From assembly GCA_018136815.1 (NCBI GenBank), contig CM030938.1:5488638-5552637 (forward strand): a stretch of DNA of 64,000 nt, given 5' to 3'. How positions within the stretch are numbered: the stretch's first letter is position 1; each line of letters starts with the position of its first letter. Positions 43,447 through 53,370 of the stretch are shown in pieces. This DNA comes from Isochrysis galbana (lineage: Eukaryota; Haptophyta; Isochrysidales; Isochrysidaceae). A program made the translations under genes and the position numbers. The notes beneath the pieces are model-generated. The model was given only the letters and a program-made list of their open reading frames with translations, made no database searches and was not told where the DNA came from.

Positions 43447-45838
43447 ATGCTCCTCACGCTGTCTGCTGCGGTACTTCTGTGCTTCTGCTTTTACGTGTGC
43501 GTATTCGGCGGATCGAGCACGGGCTGGGTGGGCCGGCTACACGCGCATGCTTCGCGATGCGCCTGCTGTCCCGCATGCTGCGCCCCACGCCTGCTGCGGC
43601 TGCTGCGAAGAGGAGAGGAGGTGTGTGGCCACCGCTGCTTCTCTCTCCCTTTGTCCATCCCTGCATTCTCCCCCCTTCTCTCACTCTCATCCTCTCACTT
43701 TCTCTCCGCATCCTCCTTTCGCCATCTCGCCTTTTCGCCAACACCAAATCTTCCAATATCGCCATCTTGCCCATTGCTACAACGCGCGGTTAGCCTCCGG
43801 GGTGTGCGGCTAGGCGGCGAGCACTGCTAGCAGACTGCCATGCCAGCCGAGCATTTCCACCAGTCGCCCATTATCCCACTCTGAATGGTGGCTCGGCATC
43901 TGCCTGGATTGCACGATGGAGATTCTCTCGCAATATCTCCCCTCTGCGGAGAGAACCGGCTTTTCCTCCGCAGCATGCATGGATCACATCTTTTCCCAAG
44001 TCACGAGTCGGGAAAGCACACGCAATACAGTACGCAATTGCGTACTGTACAGCGCACTATCGTCCTTCATATCCGGCCGCCTCAGCAAGCGATGCTGTAG
44101 GCCGTTTAGCATTGCGGTCTAGTCTAGCTCCGCCGCGATGGCCGACTACATCGGCGCCGGCACTTCACCACCAACCAGCATCACCTGACTGCTGGCTGCG
44201 GTCTTACTTATGACGACACCCTATCCCATCTGCTATACGCAAGGTGTGCTGCCTGCGGCCTAACCCAGCACTGCAGCTTTTCTACCTCGGTCTTGTTGGG
44301 TGCGGCTTTGTGCTCTTCATGCTGTCGACGTTTCCGTGGCTCGAGAATAATCCGCGACTCTCCTCGTATCACACGTACACGCCATACCCTGCCGTGGCCG
44401 CCGGGCTCGCCAGCTTTGTGTTCGCATGCTACGTCGACCCGGGCACGCTCACGCCAGCATCTCTCCACCGCTTCTCACGTGAGGCATATGACGGCGTGAT
44501 CTACACGCCCAAGATGTGTCAGACGTGCATGATCCCCAGACCAGCACGTTCAAAGCACTGTGTTGTCTGCAATCGATGCGTCGCCAAATTTGACCACCAC
44601 TGCCCGTGGATCAACACGTGCGTCGGTAAGACTCCTTCGCTCATCTGGCGATGATACCGCTGCTCGCACGCATGCACAGCTGCTCGTTCTTCACCGTCTG
44701 CAACTGCCTGACAGTTGTCTTGAAAGGGCATAGTGAAGGCATCGCCCGCCAGTGTGCTCGTGGTGGCCATGCGCTGCTCACACTCATGCACACCTGCTTT
44801 GCTTCCCGCCTGCAACTGCCTGATCTATGCCAGGGGAGCGCAACTATCGTTACTTCCTCCTCTTCCTGTGGTACCACTCTGTGTTGTGCTTCTACGCTGC
44901 GTACTTGCACTGTCAAATCCTTGCCCACATGAGCTGGGACGTGTACAGACTCCACGAAGCCTACTACCTAGGTACGGCGCCTGAGTGGGGATGGAAGGCT
45001 CATGCCGCGCTGCTGCTAGCCTTGCCACTGTTGGTATCGTTCTCGTTACAGTTGCCACGCGCTCGGGGTCGATTGATGAATTTTTCTGCCACGGGAGATG
45101 CCACCGCTCTCACCTCGCTCATTGCTGCCGCTTTGTGCACACAGATAGCACCGGCCAACACGTGCAAGTGAGCCGATGGCAAGCTTTTCAATACCTACTG
45201 ATCCGCCACAACGTCGTGGTGGCTGTCGGCATCTTCTGCTTGGTGCGAGGCGTCATGCCCAGCTGCGCTACCTTCTATCTTCGTGCCACAAGCCTCTCGT
45301 GCTCTACGAAATCCATGAGTGCGGTGGGAATGCCAAGAGGTGGCCAACACTGACAGCCCATGCATGACGTGAATCTACCGCTCCATGTTCGCAGGTGATT
45401 GCTATTGCGCTGCTTGCATTCTGGGGATATCACATATGGCTGATCCGATGCGGCACCACCACCAACGAAACCTTTAAGTGGTCTGACCTCAAATACGAGC
45501 TGGAACGAAGTGCGCATCAGGCGGGCGGATCCGTGAGCGGCACCCGCGTGCCACCAAACATTTACAACCGCGGCTTCCTCCGCAATCTTACCGACGTGGT
45601 GTATCCGAAGTCCTCACGCCCGGCAATGAGCTTTGCGCCCGCCGTGGCTGCAGGCGGTGCCATCTCAGGATTCTGCGATCCAGCCGGCGCGGTGGCGGCG
45701 GAGATTTCGGACTCAGACCCCGAATCCCCTGCAAGGAGTAGACCACCGGGGGGGGCTACTGCAACATGTACAGACGCCCAAACACGGCACGGAGTGGATA
45801 CAGCCTCCAGGGCGAAGACGATCCTGCACGAGGATTAG
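43447..45838 (+). CDS. DHHC-type protein S-acyltransferase (palmitoyltransferase), five exons
   Basis: Exons 43447-43620, 44244-44625, 44834-44971, 45145-45242 and 45395-45838, all GT-AG, 411 residues. The cysteine-rich domain is complete: [15 protein letters not shown], then [14 protein letters not shown] with the DHHC catalytic motif, and [11 protein letters not shown] after the splice. Membrane segments flank it: one in exon 1, two before the CRD and two after ([17 protein letters not shown] and [16 protein letters not shown]). TTTNETFKW after the last segment matches the TTxE motif of the family. [11 protein letters not shown] and the overall order resemble plant PAT17/animal ZDHHC4. It would palmitoylate cysteines of membrane-associated proteins in the ER/Golgi. 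Intron 1 (623 nt) could hide a small exon. Intron 2 holds a tandem duplication. Confidence 0.9.
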
Positions 45839-47214
45839 AGCACAGATCACATACATAACATGGGACCATGGAGGCTCGCACGGGAAGATAATGTTTTTCC
45901 CGGCACAAGATCTAGCTGAGGCTGGGGGCATCCCGTAACACCACCAAGAAGTTTAAGCACAGGTCTTTTGGATGTCGAGGCCAGGCATCTATTACCACAT
46001 AATGTAGACGGTTGGGCTCCTCACACGTGTGACATGAGGCTGTCTGCCACCAGCTACAATCTGGAAGTATGTTGCCATACTCGGGGCAAATGCAATGTGC
46101 GCATGCGCTAGCGTGTTTGCTAGTTTGTGCGGAGAGCGAGGGCACGTGAAACCACCGCCTAGGTTACGATGGGGCGAGAGACACTAGTGCTTTGCTCCCT
46201 TACGGAGCGGCGAGGAAAGAGGGTCGTCCGAGAGCTTCTTGGGAGAGAGTGGCGGTAGGACCGACGACATCAGGGAATGCCACCACCGGCGGCTCCGCTT
46301 TGTTGTAACTATTGCGTTAGTACTATCATGCTAGCAGTCCAACACTACAGCTACAACAAGAAAAGCGAAAAGCAGTTTGAGATTTGAGGGACTGTCCTTC
46401 CTCTCGGCCGCCTTGGTCACCGCGATGGTGCCAGGGCGATATCTATGCAGTCTGGGTGAGCCCCCCCCTGCATGCCAAGAGGCAGCGCAAGGGGGTGGAT
46501 GGTTGTCGCCGCCCCCATGAGGGGGGTCGAGAGAGTGGAGGGGGGCGCGAGGCCCCCCTCCAGGCCATGGCGACCAACCATAAGATTAGTGACACTCACA
46601 CTGCGAGAATGAGTGCGCCGCATCGCCTTGCAGCTGCCTTCCCCTCGCCCACTCCTTTGTGCGCTGCGCAGGAATGCTGCCCTTCATGGCAGTCTGCACT
46701 GCTGCCCCGACGCCCCGACCTCCGGCTCATCGGCAGCGTTGCACAGAGGGCACAGCCAACGTTGTTCCTCCACCTTCTTCATCCCTCGTTGGACGCTGCG
46801 CCTCACCAAGACGACGCGCAGCGGCTCGGGCGGCTCTGCGGCTGCGTCGCCGCGGCCATCGGTGGGGCTGTCGGGAGGGTCGCCATAGGCCTCTCCCCGG
46901 CCGCCAGGGTCCAGGGTCATACCCATACCCCATGCCCCACATCAGCCCCTCCACAGGGCCCAGGATGTGGGCCACTCCCTCGCTGGAGGCGTTCATCACC
47001 CGCCGCTCTGCCGTTATACCAGGGTGGGCACTTCCATCCGCGTACCACCTTAAAAAGCCCTGTTTGACCGCCCTACAAAGGGCCGCGCAAGAGGGTGGGC
47101 AGTTCCCTTCCCCCATGAGGGTTGGGGTTGGCCGGGAGCCCAGAGAGGGGGGGGAAGCGTGCCCTCCCCCATGCGAACCAACTATAAAGTTAGTTGTAAA
47201 GAAGTAATTTGAAT
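45839..47214. other. Repeat-rich intergenic region (repeat B relatives)
   Basis: 46455-47210 carries repeat B-type blocks: GGGGGGCGCGAGGCCCCCC near 46539, CCCCCATGAGG words, and two TATA palindromes (ACCAACCATAAGATTAGT at 46572, ACCAACTATAAAGTTAGT at 47177). 47050-47076 is the reverse complement of GTAGGGCGGTCAAACA. 45839-46454 is unassigned. No gene supported. Confidence 0.5.
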
Positions 47215-48267
47215 TTACTTGATCATGTTTGCCACGAGGTGCTCCTCCATACCATCCACATGCCTCGCTCCAACGACAACGAGTATTGTTGGTGGCGGTA
47301 GGGTTCCATTGGCACATGCCACATAGTCAGCCCCAGTTTCATTAGGCTTGCCGCCCGATGTCACTCGTGATTGGGGCTCTTCTCCCGAGGCAGCGGTCAC
47401 GGCTTCGCATAGCCTTCTCAATGCCGCAGACATTTCAGCGTCCACCGCCTCCACACTAGTCCTGTAGAGCCACGGTGCTACCTCCCGCATGGCTGCATTC
47501 GCAGCGCGTATGTGCGACTTGTCGCAGCTCCGCTCGTTGTACCCAGGTTGCAGCGAATGACATCGCAACCAATACGCAGCCTGCGTCAAAAGTGGAATCG
47601 GGCCTCTCATTGGCGAGGCCCTGGCTGGAGGCGCCTGGCGTAGACATACCACGTCTACTCCCAGTTCTGTGGCGACTTCTGCCGCTTCCGCCTGCTCAGC
47701 GCCCCACAAGACCCCCTCTTGCTGCAGGTGAAATTGCAGCTGCGACGAGAGACCCACCTGCTCCGCACTCTGAAGTGTCCGGCCAGATGAGACTGCCCAT
47801 TCGTGCACCTGCGGCATCTCGAACAACGCACGGCGCACGCACGAAACGCCCTGTTCTCGGACAGCTTCCGCGGGCATCGCAGTGAGGGCTGCTGCGGCTG
47901 CGCGCACCACCACAAGCGTCCTGTGATCAGCCTCGATGGCGATGAGCGAGAGGCGTCCCTGCTGAGCAAGCGTCTCTGCACGTTCGCGAACCAGCCGTCG
48001 CGCTGCCACGTCCACATGGCAGACACCACATAGATGGAGTTGAGCACCGGTTATCGCCTCTTGCACGCTCCGCTCGAGCGCCACTGGCGGCTCGCTCGCG
48101 TCGCCCGCCACCGCGCCTGCAAGGCCAGACGGAAGGTAGCGGACGCATACCCACGCAGAGCGTGCGTACTCCTCGCGCCTCTCGCCGCCGCTTAGCCACG
48201 CGCTCAACGTCGCCGACACCCCGCCAGCCGCGAGCGCAAACCGCCGCATCCCTGCCGACGGCGGCAT
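47215..48267 (-). CDS. TraB/PrgY-like domain protein
   Basis: A single-exon ORF of 350 residues. HLCGVCHVDVAARRLVRE and LSLIAIEADHRTL match the GTxHVS...ELD pattern of the TraB fold. GAEQAEAAEVATELGVDVVC, YNERSCDKSHIRAANAAM and ILVVVGARHVDGMEEHL follow in family order, with the conserved GAxHVxG near the end. The N-terminus (MRRFALAAGGVSATLSAWLS) is basic and hydrophobic and could be an organelle-targeting or anchor peptide; a second ATG lies six codons downstream. Eukaryotic TraB proteins are linked to mitochondria and other membranes, and the biochemical role is not settled. Codon use is GC-rich as in the neighbouring genes. Confidence 0.75.
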   Translation of the reverse strand: MPPSAGMRRFALAAGGVSATLSAWLSGGERREEYARSAWVCVRYLPSGLAGAVAGDASEPPVALERSVQEAITGAQLHLCGVCHVDVAARRLVRERAETLAQQGRLSLIAIEADHRTLVVVRAAAAALTAMPAEAVREQGVSCVRRALFEMPQVHEWAVSSGRTLQSAEQVGLSSQLQFHLQQEGVLWGAEQAEAAEVATELGVDVVCLRQAPPARASPMRGPIPLLTQAAYWLRCHSLQPGYNERSCDKSHIRAANAAMREVAPWLYRTSVEAVDAEMSAALRRLCEAVTAASGEEPQSRVTSGGKPNETGADYVACANGTLPPPTILVVVGARHVDGMEEHLVANMIK

Positions 48268-48385
48268 GGGGGGCTATTTTGAGGTGGTCCGCGGATGAAC
48301 GGGCCCACCCCGGTATAAACTGTATCGGCGGGTTCGCGGGAGGGTGTGTCGCATCCGCGAGTTCTAGTGTTCTAGTTCTAGGTGC

Positions 48386-48900
48386 TCAGCACAAGTCGGC
48401 ATGTCGTCGCCGGGCAGCGCCTTGCGCACGAGGCGCGCAGCGCAGCGGCCATTGGCCGCCCGGTCGTTCATGCGTGACTTCGGCACAAGCTACAAGCTCA
48501 ACGACGATGTGCGCTTTCTTCTCGAGCTGGCACTCGAAGAAGGAGAGGCCCCGGTCGGTGCCGTCGCCGAACGACTCGGTGAGGGCGAGGTCATGGAAGA
48601 GACCAGCGGCTTCGCCCGCCTCGGCGATCGTCATCATCGTGGCCTTGTAGGTGTCTTTCTGGCCCACTAACCACTGAAGTCTTATTGGCGATGGCCAAGA
48701 TAGAGATAGGGAGGACGCGCGAGTCGAGCTTGCATGTGTCTTTGTTTGTCGCGCCGCGAGAGTATTTGGCCCAACCAAGAGCGAAGAGCTCGCGCTGCTG
48801 TGAATAAGCGCCGTCCAAGACGAAGCAGTAGCTGCCGTAGACATCCTCCATGAGCCACTCGGCAGCTCGGCAGTCTGGGCGTGAGTAGGCGTGAGACAAG
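48386..48900 (-). pseudogene. Decayed partial copy of the chromodomain gene at 100-4745
   Basis: Minus frames read AEWLMEDVYGSYCFVLDGAY and CKLDSRVLPISILAIANKTS, then, one base out of frame, ATMMTIAEAGEAAGLFHDLA. These match AEWLMEDIDGSYCYVADGAN and the following residues of exon 3 of the first gene. The copy also keeps the intron end before that exon (CACGCCCAGACTGCC), so it arose as DNA, not from spliced RNA. It stops short of the rest of the gene. Confidence 0.85.
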
Positions 48901-49225
48901 GAAGTGGCTGTTAGAAACATTAAAAGATTAGGATCCCGGTTGTATCGGCTTAATGCGTGACTGATGCAACGGCCACGATTTTGCGGGCTTGGGGCAGGCG
49001 TGTTGCGATAGCTGCGCTTCTTCAAAACTACGAACAGGCCTAGCTGCTAGGGCCTGGTAAGAGTTTCGCGCCGGACCCCCCCAAGTTTCGCGCAAACGTT
49101 TTGGAAAGTTTTGCACCAATCCACCCAAGTTTCGCAATGAGTTTCGCAAGTTTCGCGTCATTTTCCATGAGTTGTATGTACGTGCATGCAATTATAAATA
49201 TAAATGTACTACTAGTTGATTGCTG
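48901..49225 (-). repeat. AAGTTTCG-type repeat, opposite orientation
   Basis: 49045-49170 repeats CCCAAGTTTCGC and GAGTTTCGC words after GGGCCTGGTAAGAG, matching the 5437-5590 block in reverse. The first 140 bases are unassigned. Confidence 0.5.
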
Positions 49226-49253
49226 GGGCAAAGAGCTTTCCGAGATCAAGTTA

Positions 49254-49613
49254 CATCGGCGACCTCCTCAAGGGGGGAGTGCACACCGACCTATTCACGT
49301 GAAGACGGGAATGCACACCGACCTATTCACATGAAGACATCGGCGACCACCACAGGAAGGGGGTGCACACCGACCTATTCACGTGAAGACATCGGCGACC
49401 TCCTCAGGGGGGTGATGTACGGTCGCCGATGTCTTCACGTGAATAGGTCGGTGTGCATCCCCTTCGTGAGGGGGTCGCCGATGTCTTCACGTGAATAGGT
49501 CGGTGTGCATCCCCTTCGTGAGGGGGTCGCCGATGTCTTCACGTGAATAGGTCGGTGTGAATCCCCCCACTGAGGGGGTCGCCGATGTCTTCACGTGAAT
49601 AGGTCGGTGCTTG
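49254..49613. repeat. Large inverted array of CACGTG-centred units
   Basis: The left arm (49254-49412) has three units of CACCGACCTATTCACGTGAA (one with CACATG) linked by GACATCGGCGACC. The right arm (49421-49613) has four reverse-complement units. Units are about 50 bases, so the pair can form a long cruciform. Each unit holds the palindrome TTCACGTGAA. Confidence 0.9.
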
Positions 49614-49790
49614 CATCGCGGTGTGTAGCGGGGAGACTCCCTCGTCGTTTATCCAATGACATACTCCTTCGTCGTTTATCCAATGACATACTCCTCCCAC
49701 TGAACAGTGGGGGGTCCTTGAGGCCTCGTAACATCGTGTTTTGTGTTTGTATTCTGTGTATGTGCGTTTCGTTACGGGTTTTATAATGCC
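49607..49790 (+). repeat. Dispersed repeat R1, copy
   Basis: GCATCGCGGTGTGTAGCGGG through TTTCGTTACGGGTTTTAT, with a local duplication of CGTCGTTTATCCAATGACAT. It adjoins the inverted array and the BspA-like fragment. Confidence 0.7.
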
Positions 49791-49827
49791 CCGAGTATAC
49801 CCCTCGATCCAGTACTTTATACCCGCG

Positions 49828-50003
49828 ATGGATCTCACACAGCACGCGAGCGCCTTCAACCAACCGCTGGCGTTCGACACGTCCTCGGTGCTCCACATGC
49901 AGTCCATGTTCCTCAACGCGACGCGCTTCTCGCAAGATCTGTCCGCCTGGGACGTCTCGTCGGTCGTCAACTTCCAGGACATGTTCACCGGAACCAGGCT
50001 ATC
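49828..50003 (+). pseudogene. BspA-like / DUF285 repeat fragment
   Basis: ATG at 49828 reads HASAFNQPLAFDTSSVLHMQ, FLNATRFSQDLSAWDVSSVV and FQDMFTGT, two to three units of the DUF285 (BspA-like) surface-repeat family. After codon 56 the frame runs into the antisense of the GNAT copy (RIPSSRATRIASRS), so only a fragment is present. Possibly captured from a host gene by repeat R1. Confidence 0.75.
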
Positions 50004-50026
50004 GGTGGAGGCGGCGGCCCTCCTCC

Positions 50027-50415
50027 GCCGCATCCCTAGCTCACGAGCGACACGCATCGCTTCCCGTAGCAAAGCCCTCCCAACGCCTTGACCGCGCCAA
50101 TCGGGGGTCACCCAAAAGTCGCACAGCTCGCCCCGAGCGCCCACCCGACAGCGGGTTCACGCGCACCAAGCCCTTCGTCGAAGCAACGGCGAACGCTCCT
50201 TTCGCGGGGCGCGAGTAAGACGGTGGGATATCGGCGCTCCAGTGCGAAAAGGGCACCACGTGCATCCTTCGTCGACCCAAGAGCCGCCTACCTGTCCTAA
50301 CCCGAATTTTATGGCGAGGGGGGACGACCCGCATCGCGTTCTTTTGGGAGCGGACCCTCGTAACGAAACGCGGGTGGAGTGTGTGTTTGTATTCAGTGTC
50401 GGTAGCGCACGTCAT
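50027..50415 (-). pseudogene. Truncated, frameshifted copy of the GNAT gene
   Basis: Nearly identical to 32230-32554 on the minus strand, but the start ATG is changed, one extra C near 50133 shifts the frame, and the copy ends at RVARELGMRR where the BspA-like fragment begins. Confidence 0.85.
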
Positions 50416-50862
50416 GCCCCTGTTGTATTCCTGCCCATCTGAAGGTTGTAGGCATGAATATTCGTGTAAGGTACGCGCTCACAATTACAATTGAACAGTT
50501 CCCCGTGTTGCCACTGACGCACAAGACACACAGATTCGGATTCCCCATGGTCTCAAGTCCAGGTTTGCAGGTTTTGGTCTCGAAATTTGCGATTCGAATT
50601 TTGTTTTTGCTGTTACTATAATTGTTGGCTCGTTTAAGGTAATAAACCGGCATGACTTCGACTTCTCGTTCTGCAGTCGCTCTGCGAGACTCTCTCTCTC
50701 TCTCTCTCTCCGTCCGCCTCTCCTCGGCCGACGGCAAGAAGATTCGTCCAAAACATTCTCCGGTCCCAAGATATCTCGTGGGGGGTCTCTCCGCGCTCCG
50801 CGAGGGCTTCTTCTTCGGTTCTCGAATCGTACGGGTCGAAGTCCCCCGGGGAAGAGAGCCTC

Positions 50863-53370
50863 GTGGGTCCCCTCCCTTCTTCAAAAGAGAGTCTTTCCGA
50901 GCCAGTTCTCCCCTCCTCTCGCCTCTCCGCGCCGACGGTCGAAGTTCCGCCGCCTCCGCAGGCCTCTACTCACACCCCGTCAACTGGAGCTGGAATGGGT
51001 CCTCTCGCCTCGTCCGTTGCTCCACCGGCGGCCTTTCCTCTCCTTTCTTTTGCTGATCCTTTGCCAAGTATTCCTTCCTCTCTCAATCCCTCTGTGGTTG
51101 GTGCTGAAGATGATGTGGGTTCCGTCCGGTCCCTCCCTCCTTTCGAGCCCCCACCATATGAAGAGTTTGTTCCACCCCCGTCGTCGACGTACTCGTACCC
51201 CAAACGTAACTTCGTCCCACCTCCGACCGCCACCGTCGGCGCCGCCCAAATCATGGACCAACAAGTCCAGATTGAGGCTCTCCGCGGCGCTGTCGACCGC
51301 CTCGAGTCCTCTACCCTCCAAGCCGCCCAACGCCACGAAGAATTTCAACGGGAGGTGGGGTCTACCTTCAACACGATACTCAACATTCTACAGCAGGGCC
51401 AAGCGGGCACTACGACTTCGTCTCGAGTCGAAACCTCGCCACCGCTTGTGGAAGAAGGAGACAACTCCATTGGTGCCCCTCCGGCCTCGGTTAAGTTCCC
51501 TTCTCAACCTTTGCCCGCCGCGCCGTTCTCCGTTCCGCCGAATTCGATTTCCGATCCCGGACCCAATACGCCTGTTCCTGTCCCGTCAGCCAAGCCTGTT
51601 TCTGATCCCCAACCTCCACCCACCGTCGCGGGCCTCCGCTCGCTTCCAAATCCGGCGGCTCGGCGCCATCCCGTCGATCCAAGCCTCGCCGGTGATGCTT
51701 CTGAGCGAGAGGTCATCCTAGCCTCGTGGGGCCAACTGTTTGAGGATGCCGCCTACGAGGTAGCCTCTCTCTACAGGAAGTCCGACGATTTCGAGCTCAT
51801 CCACGCCATTCTCAACGGCGGCCTCTCTCGAGCCGGCAATGTTTGGCACTACCGCGTGTTTTTCGAGAAGGAGCACGTGACCAAGTGGGCTCGGAGCCGC
51901 TTCTTCCTCGACCGGATCCTCCATCACCAAGTCCGAATGGGCAAAGAGCTTTCCGAGATCAAGTTCCCGAAGGGCCTGGCCTCGGACAACGTCCAGACAG
52001 CGGCCACCTCCTGGAATGATTTTCGTCTGTCCTTCATCAAGCCGCTCGAGCGCGCCCTCTCGCTCGGCTGCGACCACCGTGAAATCTTTACATCCTTGCT
52101 AGCGGCCGCCAACTTGTGCACCACCGGCAACCAAAGGATTTACGCCTTCCTCCTCGATCTCGCCGAAGACCCGGTCCTCTCTCTCAACCCCGCACTGGCC
52201 TGCGACGTGCTTCTCCGCAAGTGCGACGCCACCTTCGCGGCCAACGTGCCCGGCTTCGCCAAAGACTCCGCCTCCATGGAGTGGGACAGGCTCGTAGCCC
52301 GTGAAGCCGGCTCCGATCTCTTAGAGTTATCCAAGAATTTGGTGCGCGCGTACGTCCGCAAGATGGGTGACGCGAAGGTGGATGCCACGACGGTCTGGGA
52401 CCACCCAAACATGTCGCACGATATCAATCAACGATTCGAGTCCATCATCCGGAACGACAAGGTCGACGCGGCTCGCGGCGTGGATAACGCGACCAAGTTC
52501 GGCGAGTGTCTTGCAAAGACTCGCTTCCGCGTCGAGAACCACGAGCTCCCTCGTTCGGCCCTTTCGTGCGTCAACCTCTGCCAGCGCTACCTGAGCCCGT
52601 ACGAACAAGCCCGCGCTGGCCAACAACAAGCGTCGGTCACCACGGTCGCCGCCGTGACGCCGCCGGCGACTACTTCCAAGCCCACCAAGACCGCCAAGGT
52701 TGCTAAGGCTGCCTCTAATCCCGTGGACACTACGGCTTCGATGGTCGCCGCCGTCCAAGCGGCGGTGGCCGAGGCATTAAAATCGCAAAACAACAACTCG
52801 AACCGCAAGACGACTGGCGCTGACAATCGTCGGGCTCCTCCTCCACCTACGAATTACTCCGCATCGTCTCCGCTACCGGACGCACTTCTTGACCGTCCCC
52901 TCGGCAAAAGCACGTCTTCTCGTCGCCAATGTGAGCCCCCTCCGAACGGCCTTGGGCTTCCGGCCGATTCGGGCCTCTCGGAATGGGATCTAGGTAGCTG
53001 GTCTCGAGCGCGAGCCCGCTTCTGGCAAATTTCTCGTTACGCGGGTCACCCGGCCCTTCGCGCTGCGCTCACGCGCTGCCGCCCCTCCGATGCCACCATG
53101 ACGGCGCCGCGTCTCGACGACTTAGACCGCGACGTCAAGGAGTGGACCGACGCCAACGGCTGCGCGTACTGCGCCTTTCGTCCCCGGGCTCCATCTGGTA
53201 CGCCCGAGGCAGACCTGTGGAAGTATGGCACGGGCGACGGAGCTCATAACCCCGTCGTTTGCCAACCGTACATTCGTTTTCTCTGCGAAGGCGGCAGTGG
53301 CGAGTGTGGTAACGACCCAGAAGTCCACCGCCGCCTCCGCACGATGGTTGTTCTCCGTCCGGCCCAGTAG
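50863..53370 (+). CDS. Gag-like protein of element 2
   Basis: Open frame of about 835 residues. The start is uncertain: 50863 is GTG and the first internal ATG is near 50995; in the intact family the start probably lies in the terminal repeat. A Pro/Ser-rich N-terminus is followed by a capsid-like region homologous to element 1 (WNDFRLSFIKPLERAL, KCDATFAANVPGFAKDSASM), then a basic/Asn-rich linker. Near the end is a stretched CCHC motif: GCAYC, 24 residues, H-x4-C, then QPYIRFLCEGG. It ends PAQ-UAG-G at 53368-53370, and the same frame stays open into ORF2. Confidence 0.8.
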   Translation: MGPLPSSKESLSEPVLPSSRLSAPTVEVPPPPQASTHTPSTGAGMGPLASSVAPPAAFPLLSFADPLPSIPSSLNPSVVGAEDDVGSVRSLPPFEPPPYEEFVPPPSSTYSYPKRNFVPPPTATVGAAQIMDQQVQIEALRGAVDRLESSTLQAAQRHEEFQREVGSTFNTILNILQQGQAGTTTSSRVETSPPLVEEGDNSIGAPPASVKFPSQPLPAAPFSVPPNSISDPGPNTPVPVPSAKPVSDPQPPPTVAGLRSLPNPAARRHPVDPSLAGDASEREVILASWGQLFEDAAYEVASLYRKSDDFELIHAILNGGLSRAGNVWHYRVFFEKEHVTKWARSRFFLDRILHHQVRMGKELSEIKFPKGLASDNVQTAATSWNDFRLSFIKPLERALSLGCDHREIFTSLLAAANLCTTGNQRIYAFLLDLAEDPVLSLNPALACDVLLRKCDATFAANVPGFAKDSASMEWDRLVAREAGSDLLELSKNLVRAYVRKMGDAKVDATTVWDHPNMSHDINQRFESIIRNDKVDAARGVDNATKFGECLAKTRFRVENHELPRSALSCVNLCQRYLSPYEQARAGQQQASVTTVAAVTPPATTSKPTKTAKVAKAASNPVDTTASMVAAVQAAVAEALKSQNNNSNRKTTGADNRRAPPPPTNYSASSPLPDALLDRPLGKSTSSRRQCEPPPNGLGLPADSGLSEWDLGSWSRARARFWQISRYAGHPALRAALTRCRPSDATMTAPRLDDLDRDVKEWTDANGCAYCAFRPRAPSGTPEADLWKYGTGDGAHNPVVCQPYIRFLCEGGSGECGNDPEVHRRLRTMVVLRPAQ

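Noticed and set aside
46384-47207. Protein-coding gene in the 46-47 kb plus-strand ORFs
   Set aside because: Composition is Pro/Arg/Ser-biased, frames overlap each other and follow repeat B blocks; no domain.
49254-49613. CRISPR array
   Set aside because: Units are inverted about a centre, spacers are themselves repeated, and the context is a eukaryotic repeat with no cas genes.
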